This document shows positions 1 to 7,732 of a stretch of 64,000 nucleotides of DNA, one piece after another (positions within the stretch are counted from its first letter, which is position 1; every line of letters begins with the position of its first letter). Source of the DNA: JAEVLT01 sp964484065 (GTDB lineage: Bacteria > Bacillota > Bacilli > Bacillales > Cytobacillaceae). Under the pieces are notes generated by a model. That model had not been told where the DNA came from and did not search any database. It was given only the letters and a program-made list of their open reading frames with translations. Position numbers and translations under genes: made by a program. The stretch spans positions 1 through 64,000 of the forward strand of contig CAZAEW010000015.1 in assembly GCA_964484065.1 (NCBI GenBank). Reading direction: 5' to 3'.

Positions 1-278
1 AAATAAAGAAAAAGCCGTATGCCAATTCATACGTCAATTCTTGTGTCTTTTAATAGGAAAGCATCCGAAAACGGAACCCTTTATCAAAATAGCCTCAAGC
101 CTAAAAAAACATACATGAGTCTATGTATGGAATGAAAACAAGTATGAGCGATACACCAACATATAATAAAGGAGGTGTGAGCGGAGCAAAGTTAAACCTT
201 TTCAAAGAAGAAGCCACTTTTCTTCACTTTGGCTGGTTAAAAACAACATGACTTTTGCGAAACTCCGCCCCTTTTCGC
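1..278. other. Left-edge intergenic region
   Basis: No convincing gene is seen here. An AAAGGAGG motif at about 168-175 is followed by a 24-codon GTG frame at 177, but the spacing of 1 nt argues against translation. A TATAAT-like hexamer sits just upstream at about 163. Confidence 0.5.
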
Positions 279-328
279 AAAAAAAAAACCAAAACGACAT
301 CCCTTTTTAGGAGATATGGTTTTGGTTT
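279..328 (-). terminator. Rho-independent terminator for the 344-649 gene
   Basis: AAACCAAAAC (286-295) pairs perfectly with GTTTTGGTTT (319-328). On the minus strand the stem is followed by a run of T. It lies 15 bp past the stop codon of the minus-strand gene. Confidence 0.75.
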
Positions 329-343
329 CATTTTGTTTCTATT

Positions 344-649
344 TTACATCCATTCATCAGGTACCGGAGTGTTGTCCGCAAGCGTAAAAGCTGCGTTTGT
401 GATCGCTTGCTGCAGTGTTTCTCCTTTTTCGCATACATGATTAAAACAAACTTCGGAAACTCCATCAGTCCTGTAGGAAATTCCAAACCGTTTTAATTTT
501 TCGACGATCAGCATCGCGTGGTCAAGATTATTCTCGGGCTGAAACTCCGAGACAGGAATGAACATCCCTTTTTCTTCATCATACCAGCGATCCCATCTAT
601 TTAAACTCCAGCCGAGGATTCGGCGTGCAATCACTTCATTTTTATTCAT
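344..649 (-). CDS. BC1872-like protein, phage ABA-sandwich-type fold
   Basis: A 101-residue soluble protein of unknown function that resembles the small BC1872-type proteins carrying the phage ABA sandwich domain. These are widespread in Bacillus chromosomes and phages. The N-terminus (MNKNEVIARRILGW, then a conserved DRWYDEE stretch) and the C-terminal segment with repeated short helices and ATNAAF-like residues support the call. A GGGGGTC ribosome site lies 8 nt before ATG at 649. It stands alone with its own terminator. There is no phage neighbourhood, so it is probably a domesticated or moron-type gene. The family assignment comes from recall, not a search. Confidence 0.6.
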   Translation of the reverse strand: MNKNEVIARRILGWSLNRWDRWYDEEKGMFIPVSEFQPENNLDHAMLIVEKLKRFGISYRTDGVSEVCFNHVCEKGETLQQAITNAAFTLADNTPVPDEWM

Positions 650-940
650 TTTTTGACCCCCTATTCTCTCGATTTTATTTTACCATTTCCACCCTTTTAA
701 GCCTACAAATTCAACTCTAATATTTTTGCTGTTCGATCTTTATGTTTCCCGGAAAAATGAATCGTTTTTTCCAAAATCAAAATACTACTAGTTGTATTTA
801 CAATTGTATCCTCAAGTGTGGAGATTCCAGATGAACTCTTTCGTGAAACAAAATATGAAAATAATGATCGGGAGGAAAAGCTCTTTCAGTTAAATCTATT
901 AATCCTGTATACTTACTATTATTAATACGGATTAAAGGAT
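650..940. other. Intergenic region between divergent genes
   Basis: AT-rich region that should hold the promoters of the flanking divergent genes. No coding frame with a ribosome site was found; a 35-codon open stretch around 813-920 has no start context. Confidence 0.4.
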
Positions 941-1801
941 GTGCCTTCATTGGATAATAGCCATTTAAACCAGGAAATCAGCCGCACCAGCCTTCAAGTG
1001 GATTGCAAAAATTGTTTCGGATTGTGCTGCGTGGCACTGGCATTTGCAGCTTCTGCCGATTTTGCCGTTGATAAGGACATCGGCAAACCTTGTCCTAATC
1101 TGCAAAAAGACTGCCGCTGCAGCATTCATAAAGATCTCAGAAAGAAGGGGTTTAAAGGGTGTACCGTTTTTGATTGCTTTGGCGCTGGACAAAAGGTTTC
1201 CCAGATTACTTTTGGGGGAGCTGACTGGAGAGACAATCCCGAAAAGCAATTGAAAATGTTTGCGGTTTTCCCGATTATGCAGGAGCTTCATGAAATGCTT
1301 TGGTATCTGACCGAAGCCTTGTCATTAAACATCACTCGTCCGATCCATCAAGAGCTTCGCCGGGAACTGGAAAAAACAGAGAATCTGACCTTGCTTGATC
1401 CTGATTCACTCCTTACGCTGGAAGTGGCGAACCACCGCGAGAAAGTAAACCGCCTGCTTCTAAAAACAAGTGAACTTGTGCGGAACGAATATTGTGATCC
1501 ATCCCCATCAAACAATAAGAAACTGGACCGCCGGGGCGCTGACCTGATTGGGGCGAATCTAAAAAAGGCCAATCTCAGAGGTGCAAATTTACGGGGTGCT
1601 TACCTGATTGCGGCTGATCTGCGGGGAGCAGACATGAGAGGGGCGGACCTGATCGGAGCAGATTTTCGTGACGCGGACCTTGGCGGTGCGGATCTAACGG
1701 GAAGTATTTTTCTTACTCAAGTTCAGATTAACTCGGCCAAGGGCAGCCCGCAAACCAAATTACCGCCAACACTTTTCCGCCCGGCACACTGGTGTATTTA
1801 A
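941..1801 (+). CDS. Pentapeptide-repeat protein with cysteine-rich N-terminus
   Basis: A 286-residue protein starting at GTG 941 (AAAGGA just upstream). Residues about 20-110 contain a cysteine cluster (CKNCFGLCC, CPNLQKDCRCSIH, CTVFDC) that could bind metal or an Fe-S centre. Residues about 110-185 are predicted helical. Residues about 198-255 are a run of A(D/N)LxG pentapeptide repeats (GADLIGANLKKANLRGANL and following) expected to form a right-handed quadrilateral beta helix. Known members range from gyrase-protecting mimics to scaffolds, and nothing here specifies the role. The gene is monocistronic and followed by a 52-bp repeat array. No signal peptide is seen. Confidence 0.85.
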   Translation: MPSLDNSHLNQEISRTSLQVDCKNCFGLCCVALAFAASADFAVDKDIGKPCPNLQKDCRCSIHKDLRKKGFKGCTVFDCFGAGQKVSQITFGGADWRDNPEKQLKMFAVFPIMQELHEMLWYLTEALSLNITRPIHQELRRELEKTENLTLLDPDSLLTLEVANHREKVNRLLLKTSELVRNEYCDPSPSNNKKLDRRGADLIGANLKKANLRGANLRGAYLIAADLRGADMRGADLIGADFRDADLGGADLTGSIFLTQVQINSAKGSPQTKLPPTLFRPAHWCI

Positions 1802-1859
1802 TAGGCTCTTTTCGGATATTTTGTTGCTCATATCATCAAGTTGTTCTGCCAATGGGCAC

Positions 1860-1911
1860 ATTCGGATTGCTTTGATGAAATCTTCAGGAATCCTGTCTGA
1901 ATCAAGGGCGA
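1860..1911. repeat. Flanking 52-bp unit of the TTCGGA/TCTGAAT type, left
   Basis: A single 52-bp unit beginning ATTCGGA and ending in TGTCTGAAT plus a 9-nt loop segment. It resembles the units at 36237-37058 rather than the array it abuts. The matching right-hand unit starts at 2432, exactly 11 x 52 bp later. Confidence 0.7.
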
Positions 1912-2431
1912 CTCTACGTGACCGAAATCGAAAGAGGCTGGGGTTTTGGGTAACGTAAAGTACCTCTACGTGACCGAAATCGAAAGAGAATGGGGTTTTG
2001 AGTAACGTAAAGCACCTCTACGTAACCGAAATCGAAAAAGAGAGGGGTTTTGGGTAACGTAAAGTACCTCTACGTGACCGAAATCGAAAGAGAATGGGGT
2101 TTTGAGTAACGTAAAGCACCTCTACGTAACCGAAATCGAAAAAGAGAGGGGTTTTGGGTAACGTAAAGCACCTCTACGTGACCGAAATCGAAAGAGAATG
2201 GGGTTTTGGGTAACATTAAGCACCTCTACGTGACCGAAATCGAAAGAGAATGGGGTTTTGGGTAACGTAAAGCACCTCTACGTGACCGAAATCGAAAGAG
2301 GCTAGGGTTTTGGGTAACGTAAAGCACCTCTACGTGACCGAAATCGAAAAAGAGTGGGGTTTTGGGTAACGTAAAGTACCTCTACGTGACCGAAGTCGAA
2401 AAAGGGCAGGGTTTTGGGTAACGTAGAGCAA
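1912..2431. repeat. Tandem array A: ten units of exactly 52 bp
   Basis: CTCTACGT recurs at 1912, 1964, 2016, 2068, 2120, 2172, 2224, 2276, 2328 and 2380, always 52 bp apart. Each junction forms an imperfect hairpin: TTTTGGGTAACGTA, a 9-nt loop, then TACGTGACCGAAAT. Units differ by only a few substitutions and there is no spacer sequence. It lies between two co-directional genes and has no terminator character. Confidence 0.95.
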
Positions 2432-2483
2432 ATTCGGACAGATTTGATAGAAATCAAAAGAAATCCTGTCTGAATCACGAGCT
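2432..2483. repeat. Flanking 52-bp unit of the TTCGGA/TCTGAAT type, right
   Basis: Begins ATTCGGACA and contains CCTGTCTGAATCA, matching the left flank (1860-1911). It is in exact 52-bp register with the left copy across the ten intervening units. Confidence 0.7.
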
Positions 2484-2711
2484 TTAAATTGATTCCAGAA
2501 AAATTAATTCTGTGTAAAAAAACAACAAACTCTACGAAAAAAGCCATTTAATAACAAAACAAGTTTTCCAAATACCTGCTTGCCCATAGATATCGTGCTA
2601 GAGAGTTGGACCAATATCTTTTCTTTACCCGTCATGCCTGTTGGTCATGCAAAATGGAATAAATTTTTGCAAGAAGCAAAAAATAACCAAAGGAAAAGAG
2701 GGGGGATTTTG

Positions 2712-3746
2712 GTGGCGACCATAAAGCCAATTAAAACTGGGACGAATAAATCCGATCATCATGAAAAACTGACATCAGCAGAGATTGGAAAACTGTGGGC
2801 AACTTACACGGGAAATAGTATGTCCGTGTGTATACTAAGTTATTTCCTGCAACATGTTGACGATGAGAGTATTAAGCAATTATTGGAAAATGGACTCAGC
2901 TTAAGCAAAGAGTTTATGGCCGGCATCGAAGAAATCTTTGAAAAGGAAAACTTTCCAATTCCCATTGGCTTTACAGACGAAGATGTCAATCTTGGTGCGC
3001 CAAGATTATTTGAAGATGAGTTTTATGTCCATTATTTAAAATATGCCGCAAAAGCAGGGTTGAGTATTTATCATATAGCGCTGATTTTTGCATACAGGCA
3101 GGATGTAGCTGATTTTTTTAATCACTGTTTGAAATCTACCATTGTCCTCTTACAGCAAATCAAAGAGGTATTAATGAGCAAAAGTTTGATTATTAAACCG
3201 CCGTACATACCGATACCGGAAAAAGCGGAATTTGTATCGGAAGACTTTTTAAATGGCTTTATTGGGCATGTGCGTCCGCTTCACGCGTTAGAGGTTGCCC
3301 ACCTTTATGATAATATTGAAAGTAATGTAACAAGCAAAGCCTTAATCTTAGGTTTTAGCCAAGTAGCGAAAAATGAAAATGTCCGGGAATTGTTTAAAAG
3401 GGGTAAAGAGATAACGCATAATGCAGTTGAAACCTGTATGGATCAATTGCAAAATGCAAATTTATCTTCACCGTCTTTTATTGACCATTTAGTCACCACA
3501 TCTACTTTTTCACCCTTTTCGGATAAAATCATGTTGTTTCATAAGGTGGATATGTTTTCCATAAAAATCCGGGCGTTTGGAAATTCAATGGCTGTTAATG
3601 GGAGGCACGACATCGGTTTCATGTACACAAAGTCGTTTATGAAAATCGCTTCTTTTGTTGAAGACGGGATGAAATTGATGATTGAGAATGGGTGGATGGA
3701 ACGGCCGCCGTCAGCGGTTGACCGTGATCGCTTGGCTTCAAAGTAG
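2712..3746 (+). CDS. DUF3231 family protein
   Basis: A 344-residue protein of unknown function. The DUF3231 family occurs in spore formers and is built from two related four-helix halves. The first half here contains LTSAEIGKLWATY and the second starts near EDFLNGFIGHVRPL with LEVAHLYDNI, the usual paired motifs. The frame is open from TTG 2580, but an AGGGGGG ribosome site at about 2699-2705 points to GTG 2712 (or TTG 2709), which gives the normal family length. It is monocistronic, just after array A. The role is unknown; the family may be spore or stress related. Confidence 0.8.
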   Translation: MATIKPIKTGTNKSDHHEKLTSAEIGKLWATYTGNSMSVCILSYFLQHVDDESIKQLLENGLSLSKEFMAGIEEIFEKENFPIPIGFTDEDVNLGAPRLFEDEFYVHYLKYAAKAGLSIYHIALIFAYRQDVADFFNHCLKSTIVLLQQIKEVLMSKSLIIKPPYIPIPEKAEFVSEDFLNGFIGHVRPLHALEVAHLYDNIESNVTSKALILGFSQVAKNENVRELFKRGKEITHNAVETCMDQLQNANLSSPSFIDHLVTTSTFSPFSDKIMLFHKVDMFSIKIRAFGNSMAVNGRHDIGFMYTKSFMKIASFVEDGMKLMIENGWMERPPSAVDRDRLASK

Positions 3747-3799
3747 GATTTTTTCAAAGAAAGAGCCTGGAATCCCCAAGCTCCCTTCACTTAAAAATT

Positions 3800-4075
3800 T
3801 TATAACCGGACAGAGACTTCCATGCCGTCTTTTAATTTCGTTTCCACCAGGACCAGCCCCTTAAAAGCAGAAAGCTCTTTTAATAATGGTTTTAATTCCT
3901 CTCTCTCTATTTGAGGGACTTTAATAGGCTTTTTGCTTTTCTTTTCAATTTGGTTATTTACAAATCCGATCATCCATTTTGAGGTTAGAAGCGCACTGAA
4001 AAGAGATAACATGGCATATGGGACCGGAATGAACCAACCTTTATGGTCTTTCGTTTTTATTTTTACTTGTATCAT
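3800..4075 (-). CDS. Small protein at the end of the DUF2089 operon
   Basis: A 91-residue protein beginning MIQVKIKTKDHKGWF. Residues about 17-35 form a hydrophobic segment (VPYAMLSLFSALL) and the C-terminal half is charged and helical. The frame runs back to 4150, but ATG 4075 sits 4 nt after the upstream stop codon, which fits translational coupling. I do not recognise a named family. Co-occurrence with DUF2089 and the SHOCT-like protein suggests all three work together. Confidence 0.7.
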   Translation of the reverse strand: MIQVKIKTKDHKGWFIPVPYAMLSLFSALLTSKWMIGFVNNQIEKKSKKPIKVPQIEREELKPLLKELSAFKGLVLVETKLKDGMEVSVRL

Positions 4076-4079
4076 AGGA

Positions 4080-4463
4080 TCACTCAATGACCACAAACAC
4101 TTTTTCACCTTTGGCCGAGGTGATATCGACAATCTGCCCATCCACTTCATTTTCTATGGCATCGATTAACAGATCGACATTAATACCCTTCACATATTTT
4201 TCTGCCTCAGGTATTCTTTCAGCAATGCTTGTGCCGACCTTTAGCACCGCCTTTACCAATTTAATTGGCAGGTTAACATTTACATTGTCACCTTCTTCAG
4301 AGGTAGCACGAATTTTTAACATTTTGTCTAAGTATGGAGTTTGTTTAGTGAGTTCCACTTTCTTTTCTTTGCCCTGTAAAACATCAATTAATTCTGCCGC
4401 TTTCTCTTTGTCAAGCTTTCCTTCCTCCACCATTGTCAGTACCTTTGAAATTTCGTCGCTCAT
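4080..4463 (-). CDS. SHOCT-like domain protein, DUF2089 operon
   Basis: A 127-residue protein. Residues 1-30 form a short oligomerisation-type helix pair (SKVLTMVEEGKLDKEKAAELIDVL), like that found at the start of YvlB-type proteins and the end of DUF2089 proteins. The rest (KIRATSEEGDNVNVNLPIKLVKAVL, then INVDLLIDAI) looks like the bactofilin/YvlB-like strand-rich region that ends in GEKVFVVIE. ATG overlaps the stop of the upstream gene by 4 bp (ATGA), so the two are coupled. It may pair with the DUF2089 protein through the shared helical motif; this is inferred. Confidence 0.75.
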   Translation of the reverse strand: MSDEISKVLTMVEEGKLDKEKAAELIDVLQGKEKKVELTKQTPYLDKMLKIRATSEEGDNVNVNLPIKLVKAVLKVGTSIAERIPEAEKYVKGINVDLLIDAIENEVDGQIVDITSAKGEKVFVVIE

Positions 4464-4834
4464 TTGGAATCCTCCTCTTTTAAAATAGAGATTGCTTCTT
4501 CTGCGGTTATTTCACCTTTTTCCAGCATCGTAACGACTTTTTTTCGATCGACTTCTGCTTTTTTATTTGCTGTGTAGCCAAGTGAAGAAATAATGTCATC
4601 CAATTTTCCGCGGACGGTTGGGTAGGAAACACCAAGTTCTTTTTCGACCTCCTTGATATTCCCGCGGCATTTTAAAAAGATCTCGATAAAATCGAGCTGC
4701 TCCTTTTCGAGAACGGCAAGCTTGGAAAGTTCAAATTCATTTTCGATGGTTGTATGACAATGAGTGCATTCAAGCTTGGTAATGGTTAATTGTTTACTGC
4801 AAACCGGACAATTTGATAGTAAAGGATATGCCAT
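4460..4834 (-). CDS. DUF2089 family zinc-ribbon/HTH regulator
   Basis: A 124-residue likely transcription factor and first gene of a three-gene operon. Residues 8-30 form a zinc ribbon (CPVCSKQ, then CTHCHT). Residues about 48-90 form an HTH (GNIKEVEKELGVSYPTVRGKL). The C-terminus (VVTMLEKGEITAEEAISIL) repeats the SHOCT-like helix pair of the next gene. A good ribosome site (GGAGAG) lies before ATG 4834. The upstream DNA at 4850-5030 is extremely AT-rich with repeated TAAATCTAT elements, possible sites for its own binding. Confidence 0.85.
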   Translation of the reverse strand: MAYPLLSNCPVCSKQLTITKLECTHCHTTIENEFELSKLAVLEKEQLDFIEIFLKCRGNIKEVEKELGVSYPTVRGKLDDIISSLGYTANKKAEVDRKKVVTMLEKGEITAEEAISILKEEDSK

Positions 4835-4849
4835 AACGCTCTCCTCTCC

Positions 4850-4980
4850 TGTTATTTAAATCTATCATAAAATAATTTATTTAAAAAATAAATAGATTGG
4901 TTTAAATAATTTATTATTTTTTTATAAAAAATTAAAAATGTTAATTGTACGATTTAATTATTTAATATAAATCTATGGTT
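4850..4980. promoter_or_regulatory. AT-rich upstream region with repeated TAAATCTAT elements
   Basis: TAAATCTAT occurs near 4857 and again near 4968, with an inverted ATAGATT near 4890. Long AAATAATTTATT palindromic runs lie between. It precedes the DUF2089 operon and is a candidate autoregulatory operator; no footprint evidence exists. Confidence 0.4.
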
Positions 4981-5129
4981 TTTAATATTAACATTGTCTT
5001 TAAAAAAGAAGGTTCAATTTCATTTTACGTTTTTTACAGTAAGTTAAATGTTTTGAATTTGTCTTTTTGGTAAAATAGAGAGGATGGAATTTCTCAAGGA
5101 TACAGAATGCCAGAAAGAAGTGATAGGCA

Positions 5130-5918
5130 ATGTTGAAGTTAGGATTGAAGAGTTCTTGTCATTCGGAACAATTATATGACCGTTTAAAATATAAACCGGA
5201 AATCATTGAGCTGCACTTGCACGATGAAGATTTATTTGGCGATAAAAGAAAGCAGCTGGAGAATACGATTTTCATGTTAATGAGCCTCGGGCACAAGGTG
5301 TATTTGCATCACCCTTCAAAATATAATGGAAGATTTTTGAATATCATTCACGAGCAAAAGGAAGACTATTTGTTTTTTCATTTATCTACGCGAATCCTTG
5401 CTGAAATTTGCTCCCTGCACTCAGTCAAATGTGTCATTCATCCTCATTATCTTCCAACTGATGCTTCCGCGGTCAATGAAAAAAACAAAGAAAACATGAT
5501 TGCGGAAATGAAGCAAATTTTAGAATACGGAAAAGATGCTTTTTTATGGGAAAATTCAATCGAGGGTTTGTTTACGGCCCGCAATCCGCATTGGTTTGAG
5601 GATTTTATTGAGCCTTTAAATTTACCGCTGACGTATGATATCAGCCACGCCTTTATCTCTTTCAACGGGGATAACCGCTTGCTGCTCGAACAGATCCAAA
5701 AGCTGGATTCCTATATCCGCTATTTTCATGTCGTCGACAGTGAGGGAAAGAAACATGATGGTCTGCCGCTTGGCGAAGGCTGCATTGATTGGAAACCGAT
5801 TCTTCCCTATTTGCTGACCCGCCCCTATATCTATGAAATCAATTTGAAAAATAAAACTGATGCTGCTGAGATGTATAACAGCCATCTTTATTTGGTTAAC
5901 TTGTTAAAGAATGGATGA
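5130..5918 (+). CDS. Xylose isomerase-like TIM-barrel protein
   Basis: A 262-residue protein of the AP endonuclease 2/xylose isomerase-like TIM-barrel superfamily. Features that fit: IIELHLHDEDLF early, KVYLHHPSKY, a metal-ligand-rich series (CVIHPHYLP, LWENSIEG, LTYDISHAF, YFHVVDSEG, LGEGCIDW) and YIYEINLK near the end. The HxH, E, D-x-x-H, H and E residues match the metal-binding pattern of sugar isomerases and endonuclease IV. The substrate is unknown. It has a weak ribosome site and is convergent with the VanZ gene. Confidence 0.75.
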   Translation: MLKLGLKSSCHSEQLYDRLKYKPEIIELHLHDEDLFGDKRKQLENTIFMLMSLGHKVYLHHPSKYNGRFLNIIHEQKEDYLFFHLSTRILAEICSLHSVKCVIHPHYLPTDASAVNEKNKENMIAEMKQILEYGKDAFLWENSIEGLFTARNPHWFEDFIEPLNLPLTYDISHAFISFNGDNRLLLEQIQKLDSYIRYFHVVDSEGKKHDGLPLGEGCIDWKPILPYLLTRPYIYEINLKNKTDAAEMYNSHLYLVNLLKNG

Positions 5919-5939
5919 AGGATTAGACGCAAAAAGCAC

Positions 5940-6386
5940 TCATGCGAGTGCTTTTACTTTGCTTACGGATATTTTTCTGGAAATAAAAAAGAGAACGGCT
6001 AAAAATAGCAATGCACCTGCCGCATCATATAGACAATCAAAAATCGATGCCGTTCTTCCGTGCACAAATGATTGATGATACTCATCTGTCGCGGCGTAAA
6101 AAGCCGTAAAGACCCAAGAATATATATAAGATTTTGGTCTATTTTCAATCGCCAATTTAAATAACAGGGCAAGAATGCCAAAAACAGTAATGTGTGCTGA
6201 TTTTCGGACAAGATAATCAATTATGCCGATCCAAACTGCCTTATCGTGATTTGGAAGGATATCGGTGAGCAGTTTTGTTAGAAAACCTCTTGTATGCTCA
6301 TCGTTATAAACCGGCAGGGCCGTAAAATAAAAAATTTGAATACACCATAGAACTACCAGAGCCCATCTAAACCAACGCCATTTCAC
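5940..6386 (-). CDS. VanZ family membrane protein
   Basis: About 148 residues with four predicted membrane segments (WALVVLWCIQIFYF, ITVFGILALLFKLAI, YSWVFTAFYAA, AGALLFLAVLFFI). The VanZ signature is present: KSAHITVFG and then TDEYHQSFVHGRTASIFDCLYDAAGA. Some VanZ proteins give low-level teicoplanin resistance, but most are of unknown function. The frame opens at GTG 6395, where the GAGG ribosome site would overlap the start, so GTG 6386 is the better start. Confidence 0.9.
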   Translation of the reverse strand: MKWRWFRWALVVLWCIQIFYFTALPVYNDEHTRGFLTKLLTDILPNHDKAVWIGIIDYLVRKSAHITVFGILALLFKLAIENRPKSYIYSWVFTAFYAATDEYHQSFVHGRTASIFDCLYDAAGALLFLAVLFFISRKISVSKVKALA

Positions 6387-6464
6387 ACTAGTCACCTCTG
6401 TAGCATTTTACCTTTTTTTAGGGCAGCTGTCACTGCTGGAAATGAGCCCAGAGACAAAAATCAC

Positions 6465-6494
6465 TTGTTTCAATTTTGTGTATATTTCTATAAT
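6465..6494 (+). promoter_or_regulatory. Candidate promoter for the doxX transcript
   Basis: TTGTTT (6465-6470) and TATAAT (6489-6494) are separated by 18 bp. A second TATAAT lies at 6537-6542 without a clear -35 hexamer. Both read towards the doxX gene. Confidence 0.4.
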
Positions 6495-6563
6495 AGCATT
6501 CCTAATAATCGGTTCCTCTGTTAAACTAATTTTTGTTATAATCACATCCCTTTTCATTATTGG

Positions 6564-6613
6564 ATTCCCTGGACGTTGTTGTAAAGACTTCGTTGTCCGG
6601 GGAATTTTTTTTT
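6564..6613 (+). terminator. Terminator-like hairpin in the doxX leader
   Basis: ATTCCCTGGAC (6564-6574) pairs with GTCCGGGGAAT (6595-6605) and is followed by eight to nine T. The only upstream gene is on the other strand. The structure therefore lies inside the doxX leader, about 115 nt before its start, and could act as an attenuator. Confidence 0.65.
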
Positions 6614-6719
6614 ATAAATGAGCAGGGAAATGGAAAACTTAATAAAAAGGGGCATGGTTTCTTTTTCGTGCATCCTAAAGTTCCATAAAAAAATCCCTAA
6701 GAAAGGGGTAACTTCAAAA

Positions 6720-7220
6720 ATGTTTATGAGATTTTTACGGGAAAGCATGATTGCTTCTGTTCTTTTACTTTTGATTCGTTTGTATCTGGGGTATTCGTGG
6801 TTTACAGCAGGGTATCATAAGTTAGGCGGCTTTGATGCTTCCGGCTTTTTAAAGGGAGCGGTGGCCAAGCCGGTAAGGGGCCCGGCAGGCGATATTGTTT
6901 TCCCAACTTACCTTAGCTTTTTAAAGAATTTTGCCTTGCCGAATGCGAATGTTTTTAACACAATTATTCCGATTGGGGAAGTCCTTGTTGGATTAGGTTT
7001 AATTCTCGGCTGTTTAACGACGGCCGCGGCGTTTTTTGCGTTAGTGATGAATTTTGCCTATCTAATGGCGGGTACGATATCAACGAATCCATTTGATATC
7101 ATCTTGGGAGTATTCATTTGTGCCGCCGGTTATAATGCGGGGCGGCTTGGCTTAGACCGCTGGTTGTTTCATGCGTTTCGCAGATCCGGAGAAAGAGAAC
7201 GAGGGCTGAAACGAATATAA
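6720..7220 (+). CDS. DoxX family membrane protein
   Basis: A 166-residue integral membrane protein with four predicted segments. The DoxX pattern is visible: LLLIRLYLGYSWFTAGYHKLGGF at the start, then NTIIPIGEVLVGLGLILG and AYLMAGTISTNPFDIILGV. The family includes thiosulfate:quinone oxidoreductase subunits and thiol-oxidation partners, but most Bacillus members are uncharacterised. The frame is open from 6618, but AAAGGGG at about 6704-6710 supports ATG 6720 and the usual family length. Array B starts just after the stop codon. Confidence 0.85.
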   Translation: MFMRFLRESMIASVLLLLIRLYLGYSWFTAGYHKLGGFDASGFLKGAVAKPVRGPAGDIVFPTYLSFLKNFALPNANVFNTIIPIGEVLVGLGLILGCLTTAAAFFALVMNFAYLMAGTISTNPFDIILGVFICAAGYNAGRLGLDRWLFHAFRRSGERERGLKRI

Positions 7221-7235
7221 TGTGCAGTGTTGCAG

Positions 7236-7620
7236 GGGATGAAAGAAAGACGATACAAGTCTCGAATTTTTTAGAAAAAATCGTTGGTATCTTGATGATG
7301 AAGGACATTTCGAAGGCTTGGAACCGTGAAAACGTCTTTCATCAAGGTGATGAACGACGATATGAGTCCTGCGGAGAATGAAAAGGTCGTTCATGAAGGT
7401 GATGAACGACGATATGAGTCCTGCGGAGAATGAAAAGGTCGTTCATGAAGGTGATGAACGACGATACGAGCCCTGCAGAGGATGAAAAGGTTGTTCATGA
7501 AGGTGATGAACGACGATATGAGTCCTGCGGAGAATGAAAAGGTCGTTCATGAAGGTGATGAACGACGATACGAAGCCCGCGCAATTTGAAAAGGTCTTTC
7601 ATCGTGGTTATGAAAACATC
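7236..7620. repeat. Tandem array B: about seven 52-bp units
   Basis: GGTGATGAACG recurs at 7346, 7398, 7450, 7502 and 7554, exactly 52 bp apart, with degenerate copies in phase at 7294 and 7606 and a looser one from about 7236. Each unit has the perfect hairpin GTCGTTCAT, a 7-nt loop, ATGAACGAC. The array lies between the doxX stop codon and a strong terminator, so it would be transcribed as the doxX 3-prime UTR. Confidence 0.92.
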
Positions 7621-7630
7621 GTTTATCCAG

Positions 7631-7656
7631 CGGGAGGAGCTGTCCTCCCGTTTTTT
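7631..7656 (+). terminator. Terminator downstream of array B
   Basis: CGGGAGGA (7631-7638) and TCCTCCCG (7643-7650) form a GC-rich stem with a 4-nt loop, followed by TTTTTT. Confidence 0.9.
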
Positions 7657-7732
7657 CAAGTATCGAAACAACAAATAAGTAAATGTATCCCAAATATGCT
7701 ATCATAAGTAAAAATAATTGGGGGTAATTACT

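Noticed and set aside
168..251. 24-codon frame after an AAAGGAGG motif at the left edge
   Set aside because: The start codon is only 1 nt from the ribosome site, so translation is unlikely.
1912..2431. CRISPR-like repeat arrays (also at 7.3, 17 and 36 kb)
   Set aside because: The units follow each other directly with no variable spacers of CRISPR length, and there are no cas genes in the window.
3682..4169. Plus-strand open frames opposite the DUF2089 operon
   Set aside because: They overlap well-supported minus-strand genes and lack ribosome sites.
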